Assembly: GCF_003369915.1 (NCBI RefSeq)
Contig: NW_022881625.1
Coordinates: 9,858,001 to 9,922,000 of the forward strand
Origin: Drosophila miranda
Lineage: Eukaryota; Arthropoda; Insecta; Diptera; Drosophilidae
Direction: 5' to 3'
Length of the DNA: 64,000 nt
Shown here: piece after piece, positions 23,585 through 33,987 of the stretch
Layout of the letters: each line of letters opens with the position of its first letter
Numbering within the stretch: position 1 is the first letter of the stretch
Program-made: the position numbers and the translations under genes
Notes under the pieces: model-generated
The model's input: only the letters and a program-made list of their open reading frames with translations
Databases searched by the model: none
What the model was told of the DNA's origin: nothing

Positions 23585-24864
23585 TCCCGATTGAGAACTC
23601 GGGCATTCATAACAGCCAGCGGGTACATCCGATGCGACTCTTTGATGCTGGCACGCAAATAGGGAACGTTCTTCATGGATTCCTCTGTGAAATCCGAGTC
23701 CTTGTGGGGTAGTATCTTCATCACCTCCTCTCGGAGTATGGCCTGCTTTTCGGGATTCTTGGCAAGGCAGAGCATGACCCCTGTAAATGTGCTAGAGGTC
23801 TGAAAAAATATCGAATTATATCAATCTCTGATTATTACGTGATCTGCAGAGTACGTACGGTATCAACTCCGGCCATTAGCATGTCCATGGCCATGATTGT
23901 GGCCACCTTCTTGTCGACCTTGAGCAGCTTTTCCAGTACACTCTGCTCGTTCACAGGACGGACAACACCCTCTTTGGCTTCCTTCTCCAATCGCTCTACC
24001 GCCTCATCAATATATGCCGATATAATGTACAGAATGGTGTCGAGAATGTTCATCATTTTCATCAGTTTGGGCGTTTTGAACATGCGCCAGGCGGAGGGCT
24101 TCAGCTCCAGATCAGCAGATACTTTAAAGAAATCTTCCAAGAGGTGGAAAAGCTTTGTGGCTTCGATCCTTTTGTTCGACTCCTTCAGCAGTCCCAACTG
24201 CCTGTCCAATGCCACGACGGAAACTGACTCCAGGGTCCAGCTGCACAAATTCCTGATTGACCTGGGACATTTTCTTGTAGTAAAGCCTCGCGTTCTTGGG
24301 CTGCATGAGGACTGGATTTACAGCCGATCGAAAGTCGCCCCACGCCTTTCCTTGGGTGGGTGCTACGCCCTCGACGCCCTGAAAGAAATCCTTTCTGTGC
24401 GTCTGCCGATGGTACAAAAGAGCGTCGGCGCCAGGCCGATTGGGCCACGTGCCCTCGTGCCGGAATACTACCTCGAAGTCCTTGGGATTGCGTGTACTCA
24501 ACATGGGAGGTCCTCCCATGATGCCTGGCACAACATGAATGCTGCCATAGTCTTCGCGCATGGCCATTATCAAGTCCGCAAGGTCCTTGTTCTTATATTT
24601 ACCCCCTGGCATGAACATTTTGGGAATCAGAGATATCAAATTGGCCCGAGGCACCTGCCTGAAGGGACGCGCCTGCTGCCACTCTGCATCGTCTCGGGTT
24701 AGAGCTGCAGCAGCTGTGGTCTGCCGGCGCTGGAAATGATCGGCATTGAGACATTTTACATACCAAATCATTGCCAGCTTCTATCCTCTAACCTGCTGTC
24801 CACTGAAAGAGACGGCCGCCACTTGCTTGTGAGCTACGGCAATTCCACTACGGATTTTCAACAT
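23585..24864 (-). pseudogene. Cyp12-type mitochondrial cytochrome P450, copy A, 3' truncated
   Basis: P450 monooxygenase of the insect mitochondrial clan by family resemblance. Exon 1 (24793-24864) has 24 codons resembling a mitochondrial targeting peptide. Intron 1 is 24730-24792. Exon 2 runs down to 23859 and ends in the I-helix A-G-V-D-T motif. Intron 2 is 23800-23858. The next exon has the K-helix E-S-H-R motif and is cut at 23585, before the heme-binding loop. Near 24235-24250 the reading frame shifts after Q-E-F-V-Q, where a stretch of the family sequence is missing; copy B has the same lesion. Two independent disabling defects make this a pseudogene. Confidence 0.88.
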
Positions 24865-26089
24865 ATTTTTGCCTTTTCTATGATCTTAACTCGTCCGCAA
24901 CAAAAACTCAACTGAGGCGCAGAAAAGGCGATTTGGTAAAGTTCGCATAAATATTACGCAATGAAATCATTGCAGGAATTGATTAAAGAGATGAAAAATC
25001 ATTCGTATAATCATAATATAAGTAATATGGAATTACTTTTGATGTGCAGGAATTAAAGTTCAGTTTATCGATTTTTAATAGCTATTCAATCGCCATGTTT
25101 AACGCACAAATGATTGTAACTTTTAAGGGAATCAATTTTCTATAGGATTTTTTTCCATTTTTTAAACGAAGTCAAATAAAATATACCCCACTATTCCCTA
25201 GAAAATGTTTGAGTATCATGATGACTTGCAAATATGATATCTAATCAGTTGCACAACTGATTAGAAATTTGCTGGTAAACAATTATATACAGGTTCTACA
25301 GCACTTACCAAGAGATACGAACACTTCAATTGTTGGGAAAGGTAAGCTTTCCATGTCAACAATTCAGAGCCTTATTGATGTTTATGTTTGTAGGTTTTAC
25401 ATGTTTAAAGGTAGGTCTGAAACAGGACCAATATCAAAACGTCGTTCATATGATAGCTATATAATGTGGTTCCTTATTGATTTTTATGTTTGTTGGTTCT
25501 ACATGTTCAAAGGTAGATCCTCTTCCATGCCATTATCAATACTTCGTTCTCTATGACAGCTATTGATATTGTCGTTCCTTATATATGTTTATATTTGTAG
25601 GTTCTATCGATACTTCGTTTATATGTCATTCGATGTACTCTGTTTCGACGAATGCTCTGTGTATTCATGAAACTTAATGAGCTTCAAAACTGAGAGACTA
25701 GTTTGAATAGAAACAGGTATAAGATGGATAGACGGACATGGCTAAATCGACTTGCATATTCATCTAGGAATATAGTATTATGATTGATCTGCCTCTCAAT
25801 TAAATGAAACAAATAAATCGCCATAATTATGGCATCAGATTTTTTGGCCAAATTTAATTTATTGGGCATGGAATGGTAGACTGCTGAAAGTTTTGAGCCT
25901 GATAATAATATAAACAAGCTTATCTTTAGCGCTTTTTTATATCTTTTTTTTTTTTTGGTTCGGTTGTCCTTCTTGAAGGTAATTTAATTTTTATTGGGCC
26001 AACATCGAAAATAAATGAAACAGAGATAAACAGATAAAGGTACAAAAAATGAAATCAAACATAAAACGCAAATAAAAATTCCAATAATC
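24865..26089. other. Spacer between Cyp12 and PRC1-like, copy A
   Basis: AT-rich non-coding DNA holding the Cyp12 upstream region and the PRC1-like 3' flank. It contains three degenerate direct repeats of about 105 bp (starting near 25365, 25467 and 25573; core TTATGTTTGTAGGTTYTACATG). The block is copied in 30347-31572. Confidence 0.6.
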
Positions 26090-28219
26090 TCATCGTGGAT
26101 TCGACCACATGCGACTTTCACGTGGCGATGGGAGCTTCAATTGATTGCCAAATCGAGGCCTCTCCTTCTGATTGACCGCCTGCTTTGACGGTGTGTTGGC
26201 GGCCGACGCCACCGAATTGTGGTTTACGAGGACATGGCGAATTCGTGGCACAGCCACGCGATTGCGCTGATGCTGAGCCCCGCCGATGGGCAGCACTGAG
26301 GAGCGACTCGTGGGCACCAATTCTTCATAGGAGATCCCGGCTTCGCGGTCATTTTCAGTGGTCTCATCGGTCATATACTCGGAATCGCTGGGCGATCTTG
26401 TATCCGGCACCGCTGATTTTGTGCGTGGCTTCTTGTTCGAGCGTGTGCCAATGCTGCGTCTGCCCAATCCCCCGCTGCGACGCAATGTGTTGTCCCGGAC
26501 GCGGACCCGCTTTAGTGGCGACTTGGACGCCTTCAGCTGGCTGTTGGCCAGCCGCTGTGCGGTAGATGGCGACGGGCGTATCGAATTCAGAGAGCTCATG
26601 AGGCTGCGCTTGGCGTTGGGAGTCCGATACCCCGAAGAGCTGGCGGCTGCTGATGGATTAAGTCGCTTGTGCAGATTCCCAGTGCTCTTGGTCATATTGG
26701 GAGTGATCAGCTGGATTGTTGGAGGTCTTGCGCAACGACATTGTCGAGGTCGACATTGAGGACATGTTCTTCAAAGTTCGGGGCGTGCGAGGGGCCGTTG
26801 AACCGGCAGTCGGCGGTGGCATCATCAATTTGCTGCTGCTGCCCGTCCTCGTGGTGGGCGGGGCCTTCTTGCGGGCCGAGCTCTGCTTGGCCTGCCGATA
26901 GTTCTCCCATTCGCCAGCCATCAGCTCCAGTCTGTTCTCGCCATAAACCAGAAACGGGCCATGCGATTGCACCTCATAGGCGTGCACCAGTTCAGTGATC
27001 TGCTGCTCAATCTTGGGCAGCTTCGAGGTGATGGCCTTGCGTTCCTTTTCCTCTTTAAGGAACTGGCCGCCACGATTGTTGAAACGATTCGGCTCGTTGG
27101 CCTTTGCCTCTAGAGCCTGCATGCGGGACCAAAGTTCTGCACGGCTCTCGTACAGATCGAAAATCTCCTTGTTGCACGTGTAGAATTCTTCAGATCATCC
27201 AGCTCCAGCTCGTGCAGCTCCAACAGGTCTTCGTTGTAATACTTATTGTAGTAGTTGGAGAAACGCTTGCGCTCCTGCTGGCTCTTGAGCGTTAGATCCC
27301 ACCACTTGCTTATCTCGACGCGCAGCTGCTCGATGAACGTCTTGAGGTTCTGGCTGCGCAGTGCCTGGCGCAGTGCCTGGCAGCGCTGCAGCTCCGAATG
27401 GAGGATGTCATAGGTGCGCTGCGTATTCTCGGTGCACTCGCGCACTCGTCGCATGGCGCTCTCGTCCGTCTCCTGGAGGCGATCCCACAGCACGTAGATC
27501 TTCTCGCGCATGTCATGGATTTTGGAGCGCAGCTCCTGATACTTCTGGGCATAGCTGTTGCGCATCTGCCGCAGCCGCTCTAGTGTCTCTGGTGTTAGGT
27601 TGTGGCTTAGATCGTTCAGTAGGCGATCCTCTGCATCGGTCTGGGGCATCAGCTCGAGCATCTTCATGTCATGCTTGATGGCCTTGCGCAGCTGGTCCAG
27701 CTCCGTCTGGCGCACTGCGCGCTGAGAGCGCAGGTTGTCGAGATGGTCGCGAAAGCCGTCCATCTCATCGGGCAGGGGCAGCGGGTCCGCCAGTAGAGGG
27801 AGCGGCAGTGCGCCCAGCTCTTCGCAGAGCTGCTCCTGCTGGAGCAGCAGCTCCCCGATTTCCGCCCGACGTTTCGAGAGCTCCTCGCGCAGATGCTCAA
27901 TGCTTTTGTCCAGCTTCAGCTGCCATATGATCAGTGGCACATCGTCGGGCCTCTGACCAATGTCCGTCTCATGGAGGAGTCGGGTAAGGTCGCTGGCCTC
28001 GGTTCGGAGTGCGGCTATGTCATCCAGGATGGCCGCCTGCTTCTCCCGCGACTCGGTCAGCAGATCCGTATAGAAATTATCCGCGTGCGCCTTGAGTTTG
28101 TGCAGAAAGTCCTCGCATGTCTTCGGCTCGAACATGAGGGACCACATTCAATGGAGCTGCTCCACATGCTCGCCAGTCATCTCAAGGATATCTCCCTTGA
28201 TGGAGGTTGGGTCCACCAT
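26090..28219 (-). pseudogene. PRC1/Ase1/MAP65-family microtubule bundler, copy A
   Basis: The family crosslinks antiparallel microtubules in the spindle midzone (Drosophila fascetto). The likely ATG is at 28217-28219. A TGA follows 23 codons later (28148-28150). The frame then stays open through a long helical coiled-coil region to about 27178, where one base is lost relative to copy B. The spectrin-like/microtubule-binding part with N-R-G-G-Q-F-L-K-E-E-K follows, then another single-base shift near 26735, then a Ser/Arg-rich basic tail ending at 26090. The N-terminus and tail are complete but the frame is broken three times. Whether it derives from fascetto or a paralogue cannot be settled here. 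Confidence 0.82.
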
Positions 28220-28685
28220 AGCCAATAGGAATGGGTCTTGTATTCGCGAATGGAAGGAATTTATGTGATGTGTGCAGGATTTCGATTGCACACTGTGTTG
28301 CTCAAGGAAAATGCCTCCGCACAGATAAGTGACGCCTCTCGTGTTGGCACAAATTGCACAATGAAAATTTTGTGTGCTTGATTTGCCTCATGCCTCAAAG
28401 CACAAAACAAGTTGATTCTGATTGACGTGCGGCCGAAAAAACACCTACTTTATATTGCAAATAAGTTCCTTCAAGGTTTTCCAGTTTTAAAGATAATTTA
28501 GGATGAGAAATGTGTTTACTGCCCGCAAACAAAGGGAAACATTCATACATATACAACCTCGTATGCATATACATCAAATGTATTCTATTGTATATAGAAG
28601 ATAGGAAAATAGAACGTGAATATGAGTATATCGAACACATTCGCTACGATGAAGACACCCGTCTAATATTGAATATTTGAACGGC
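28220..28685. other. Junction spacer between blocks A and B
   Basis: AT-rich, no gene seen. It lies upstream of PRC1-like copy A and downstream of Cyp12 copy B, so it contains the tandem-duplication junction or the old spacer between units. Confidence 0.5.
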
Positions 28686-30346
28686 TCAGTTGGCCAAATC
28701 CGTGAACTTGAACTTGAGCGGTATGTTGGGAAAGCTGATCAGTTCACTGCGGAAAGCTTTTTCCGTGGAGTGATTGAACTCGATGTTGAAGTTCCGAAGG
28801 AGCCGGGCGATGCCCAGCTCCAACTCCATGTCCACGATGCGCTTTCCAACGCACATCCGGGGTCCAAATCCGAAGGGCAAGAACACAAACGGATTCTTCA
28901 GCTTCAAGTCATTCGCTGGGCATTGCCCGGTGGAGTCTGTGGCGTTACGAATCCAACGTTCTGGCAGGAACTCAGCAGCCTTGGGGAAGTGCTCCTCGCT
29001 TGATAGCAAGCTCAGGGGAACCATCGACACACTGGTACCAGCTGGCACTTGGTATCCGCTCAAAACGCTGTCCCGATTGAGAACTCGGGCATTCATAACA
29101 GCCAGCGGGTACATCCGATGCGACTCTTTGATGCTGGCACGCAAATAGGTTACGTTCTTCATGGATTCCTCCGTGAAATCCGAGTCCTTGTAGTATCTTC
29201 ATCACCTCCTCTCGGAGTATGGCCTGCTTTTCTGGATTCTTGGCAGGGCAGAGCATGACCCCTGTAAATGTGCTAGAGGTCTGAAAAAATATTGAATTAT
29301 ATCAATCTCTGATTATTACGTGATCTGCAGAGTACGTACGGTATCAACTCCGGCCATTAGCATGTCCATGGCCATGATTGTGGCCACCTTCTTGTCGACC
29401 TTGAGCATCTTTTCCAGTACACTCTGCTCGTCCACAGGACGGACAACACCCTCTTTGGCTTCCTTCTCCAATCGCTCTACCGCCTCATCAATATATGCCG
29501 ATATAATGTACAGAATGGTGTCGAGAATGTTCATCATTTTCATCAGTTTGGGCGTTTTGAACATGCGCCAGGCGGAGGGCTTCAGCTCCAGATCAGCAGA
29601 TACTTTAAAGAAATCTTCCAAGAGGTGGAAAAGCTTTGTGGCTTCGATCCTTTTGTTCGACTCCTTCAGCAGTCCCAACTGCCTGTCCAATGCCACGACG
29701 GAAGCTGACTCCAGGGTCCAGCTGCACAAATTCCTGATTGACCTGGGACATTTTCTTGTAGTAAAGCCTCGCGTTCTTGGGCTGCATGAGGACTGGATTT
29801 ACAGCCGATCGAAAGTCGCCCCACGCCTTTCCTTGGGTGGGTGCGACGCCCTCGACGCCCTGAAAGAAATCCTTTCTGTGCATCTGCCGATGGTACAAAA
29901 GAGCGTCGGCGCCAGGCCGATTGGGCCACGTGCCCTCGTGCCGGAATACTACCTCGAAGTCCTTGGGATTGCGTGTACTCAACATGGGAGGTCCTCCCAT
30001 GATGCCTGGCACAACATGAATGCTGCCATAGTCTTCGCGCATGGCCATTATCAAGTCCGCAAGGTCCTTGTTCTTATATTTACCCCCTGGCATGAACATT
30101 TTGGGAATCAGAGATATCAAATTGGCCCGAGGCACCTGCCTGAAGGGACCGCGCCTGCTGCCACTCTGCATCGTCTCGGGTTAGAGCTGCAGCAGCTGTG
30201 GTCTGCCGGCGCTGGAAATGATCGGCATTGAGGCATTTTACATACCAAATCATTGCCAGCTTCTATCCTCTAACCTGCTGTCCACTGAAAGAGACGGCCG
30301 CCACTTGCTTGTGAGCTACGGCAATTCCACTACGGATTTTCAACAT
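28686..30346 (-). pseudogene. Cyp12-type mitochondrial cytochrome P450, copy B
   Basis: Same gene as copy A but complete at the 3' end. The last exon contains the K-helix E-S-H-R, the P-E-R-W region and the heme loop [10 protein letters not shown], and stops at 28686. Start codon 30344-30346; introns at about 30212-30274 and 29281-29339. Lesions: an extra C near 30149 (frameshift soon after the targeting peptide), the internal deletion/frameshift shared with copy A near 29717-29731, and a private 5-bp deletion near 29190 just before the K-helix. Copy A is intact at the first and last of these, so neither copy is ancestral to the other in its present state. Confidence 0.9.
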
Positions 30347-31572
30347 ATTTTTGCCTTTTCTATGATCTTAACTCGTCCGCAACAAAAACTCAACTGAGGC
30401 GCAGAAAAGGCGATTTGGTAAAGTTCGCATAAATATTACGCAATGAAATCATTGCAGGAATTGATTAAAGAGATGAAAAATCATTCGTATAATCATAATA
30501 TAAGTAATATGGAATTACTTTTGATGTGCAGGAATTAAAGTTCAGTTTATCGATTTTTAATAGCTATTCAATCGCCATGTTTAACGCACAAATGATTGTA
30601 ACTTTTAAGGGAATCAATTTTCTATAGGATTTTTTTCCATTTTTTAAACGAAGTCAAATAAAATATACCCCACTATTCCCTAGAAAATGTTTGAGTATCA
30701 TGATGACTTGCAAATATGATATCTAATCAGTTGCACAACTGATTAGAAATTTGCTGGTAAACAATTATATACAGGTTCTACAGCACTTACCAAGAGATAT
30801 GAACACTTCAATTGTTGGGAAAGGTAAGCTTTCCATGTCAACAATTCAGAGCCTTATTGATGTTTATGTTTGTAGGTTTTACATGTTTAAAGGTAGGTCT
30901 GAAACAGGACCAATATCAAAACGTCGTTCATATGATAGCTATATAATGTGGTTCCTTATTGATTTTTATGTTTGTTGGTTCTACATGTTCAAAGGTAGAT
31001 CCTCTTCCATGCCATTATCAATACTTCGTTCTCTATGACAGCTATTGATATTGTCGTTCCTTATATATGTTTATATTTGTAGGTTCTATCGATACTTCGT
31101 TTATATGTCATTCGATGTGCTCTGTTTCGACGAATGATCTGTGTATTCATGAAACTTAATGAGCTTCAAAACTGAGAGACTAGTTTGAATAGAAACAGGT
31201 ATAAGATGGATAGACGGACATGGCTAAATCGACTTGCATATTCATCTAGGAATATAGTATTATGATTGATCTGCCTCTCAATTAAATGAAACAAATAAAT
31301 CGCCATAATTATGGCATCAGATTTTTTGGCCAAATTTAATTTATTGGGCATGGAATGGTAGACTGCTGAAAGTTTTGAGCCTGATAATAATATAAACAAG
31401 CTTATCTTTAGCGCTTTTTTATATCTTTTTTTTTTTTTTGGTTCGGTTGTCCTTCTTGAAGGTAATTTAATTTTTATTGGGGCAACATCGAAAATAAATG
31501 AAACAGAGATAAACAGATAAAGGAACAAAAAATGAAATCAAACATAAAACGCAAATAAAAATTCCAATAATC
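30347..31572. other. Spacer between Cyp12 and PRC1-like, copy B
   Basis: Near-identical copy of 24865-26089, including the three degenerate 105-bp repeats (about 30847-31130) and a T-run near 31427-31440. No gene was seen. Confidence 0.6.
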
Positions 31573-32470
31573 TCATCGTGGATTCGACCACATGCGACTT
31601 TCACGTGGCGATGGGAGCTTCAATTGATTGCCAAATCGAGGCCTCTCCTTCTGATTGACCGCCTGCTTTGACGGTGTGTTGGCGGCCGACGCCACCGAAT
31701 TGTGGTTTACGAGGACATGGCGAATTCGTGGCACAGCCACGCGAGCCCAAAGAGCTGGCGGCTGCTGATGGATTCAGTCGCTTGTGTAGATTCCCAGTGC
31801 TCTTGGTCATATTGGGAGTGATCAGCTGGATTGTTGGGGACTTGCGCAACGACATTGTCGAGGTCGACATTGTGGACATGTTCTTCAAAGTTCGGGGCGT
31901 GCGAGGGGCCGTTGAACCGGCAGTCGGCGGTGGCATCATCAATTTGCTGCTGCTGCCCGTCCTCGTGGTGGGCGGGCCTTCTTGCGGGCCGAGCTCTGCT
32001 TGACCTGCCGATAGTTCTCCCATTCGCCAGCCATCAGCTCCAGTATGTTCTCGCCATAAACCAGAAACGGGCCATGCGATTGCACCTCATAGGCGTGCAC
32101 CAGTTCAGTGATCTGCTGGGCAATCTTGGGCAGCTTCGAGGTGATGGCCTTGCGTTCCTTTTCCTCTTTAAGGAACTGGCCGCCACGATTGTTGAAACGA
32201 TTCGGCTCGTTGGCCTTTGCCTCTAGAGCCTGCATGCGGGACCAAAGTTCTGCACGGCTCTCGTACAGATCGAACATCTCCTTGTTGCATGTGTAGAAGC
32301 TCTTCAGATCATCCAGCTCGTGCAGCTCCAACAGGTCTTCGTTGTAATACTTATTGTAGTAGTTGGAGAAACGCTTGCGCTCCTGCTGGCTCTTGAGCGT
32401 TAGATCCCACCACTTGCTTATCTCGACGCGCAGCTGCTCGATGAACGTCTTGAGGTTCTGGCTGCGCAGT
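31573..32470 (-). pseudogene. PRC1-like gene, copy B, truncated
   Basis: Only the middle and C-terminal parts remain. The segment around 32290, frameshifted in copy A, is in frame here; so is the one at 31835. Private lesions: loss of one G near 31976 and a 368-bp deletion that removes most of the basic tail. The 5' half is gone because an Osvaldo/Ulysses-like element begins at 32471. Confidence 0.85.
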
Positions 32471-33277
32471 CTTAAGTCTATCTTACGCTATTCCGACTCC
32501 GGGGCGGGTTCTCCTCGTGGTTCTCCTCTGTGGTTCGATGAGCGTGTCGCTCCCTGGGCCCCCCACGGCGTCGCCGAGCGTGGCACCGCCGGCTCTACTG
32601 ACTGGGGCTAGCGATTCTTGGCACGTGGCCCAAATCCGCCTCTCAGTCAGGCGCCTGACGCGTTCGCTCTCACTCGACTCCCTTGGCTTTGCGGCCCGAG
32701 GGTGCCTCACTCCTGGTGGGTTGCGCGTCAATCGTGGCACCGTTGGTTCAAGGGATTGGGGTCTTTGGCTCTTGGCTGCACGCTCGGGTCCGCCTCTCAA
32801 TCCTCACACAACGTGTTCGCTTTCTAACGCTCTTTTCCCTTCGCTTGGTCTCACTCTTGTCGCTCACTGTGCACTTCACTCTTGCTAGCTCCGTTTGCTG
32901 ACTGTCCTCTGTTCCTGGTCGCGGCCCTCGTCTTATAGGCTCGCTTCTGCGTCAGCGCCGCCGATGCCGCCTGGCGCTAACGGCACTTTCCGCCATGCGG
33001 TGCCCGTATTTTTCCATCGGCGTTCCTTCATTCCCTTGTCGCTTTCCAACGGGACCTGGCTGGTGGCGTGATCTCATGACCATATTCGGTCATGCGCTGG
33101 GCCACTGCCGGCCCGATCCCGTCATCCCGCGGCTCTCTCTCCAGGGGTCCTCCCTCTCATCTTGGGTCCCCGGGAGAGCTCTCCTCGGGAATTCGCCGCC
33201 TCCGGATATCCCCGGATAACGGCCGTTAGCGCTTAACCCTGCACTGCCCCCTACGTGTGGGAATACCTTTCCTCACA
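32471..33277 (-). repeat. 3' LTR, truncated by about 150 bp
   Basis: It aligns with 42095-42873. The outermost part corresponding to 41943-42094 is missing, and PRC1-like copy B follows directly. It carries about 27 extra bases near 32500-32530. Confidence 0.88.
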
Positions 33278-33293
33278 CTTCCCCCTTTCTTTT
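33278..33293 (-). other. Polypurine tract
   Basis: On the minus strand AAAAGAAAGGGGGAAG lies directly before the TGTGAGG start of the 3' LTR, which fixes the LTR boundary. Confidence 0.85.
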
Positions 33294-33987
33294 ATTGGCG
33301 GAAAACCTCGGTTTTCCGCGTCCCAGGTTTGGGATGCTTCAAAAGCCCGCGCGACCGGTGCGCGTGCTTTGTTCTCGACCCGGGTGCCCCTGGCGCCCTC
33401 TTTCGGCTTCACGCCTTGCGGTGTTGCCGTACCTCTCCGATGAGCGCGATCGATTCGATTCCCCCTTACCGATAGTTCGCATAGGAGCTTTTTTTTTTTT
33501 TTTTTTTGCCCCGCCCGGTATAGGGTACGGTCGCTATCCTGACCTACTCGATATGACACAGCGTTGCCTTTACGCTCCACTCGATACAACGTAGGGTCGT
33601 TTCTGTGCTCTACTCGATATGTCGCAGCGTGCGTATTCTACTTCCGGATCGCGAATTCCTCAATGGACTCGAAACGTACTATTTTCTCGCGACGCCGGGT
33701 GTTTTCTTTGTTTACCTTGTGCGCGTCTGGTTTTTCCTACTACCCTTCGCTGGGCCGCCTGCTTTCCGCCGGCCCTCTGGATGCTTCGGGTAAGTTTTCC
33801 TCCCGCTTTGACGCCTTCCGCCGCCTTCATTCAAGCTCCCCGATTCCCCGCTGTTCCTCTGCTGCAAGGTAAGACCATGTTTTTTTTTCTTAAAACACCC
33901 CTTTTTTTTGGTTTTTTTTTCTTTTTTACTTGTTCTTGTTTTCAGTTACTTTCTTCTCCATTCTTCTTCTCTACTCTTCTTTTCTCC

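Larger units (their letters stand above)
23585..27362 (-). repeat. Segmental duplication block A (Cyp12 - spacer - PRC1-like)
   Basis: About 3.8 kb aligning with 29071-32470 in direct orientation, nearly identical including the non-coding spacer. Differences include small indels and a 368-bp deletion in block B. Confidence 0.92.
29071..32470 (-). repeat. Segmental duplication block B
   Basis: Direct copy of 23585-27362, shorter because of a 368-bp deletion in the PRC1-like tail (junction at 31743-31750) and small indels. Its upper end at 32470 abuts a truncated LTR. Confidence 0.92.

Noticed and set aside
23039..23775. Long Ala/Val- or Ser/His-rich ORFs in the CTG-rich block
   Set aside because: Trinucleotide repeats leave all frames open; only the coiled-coil/acidic frame (22796-23491, minus) looked protein-like enough to list, and with low confidence.
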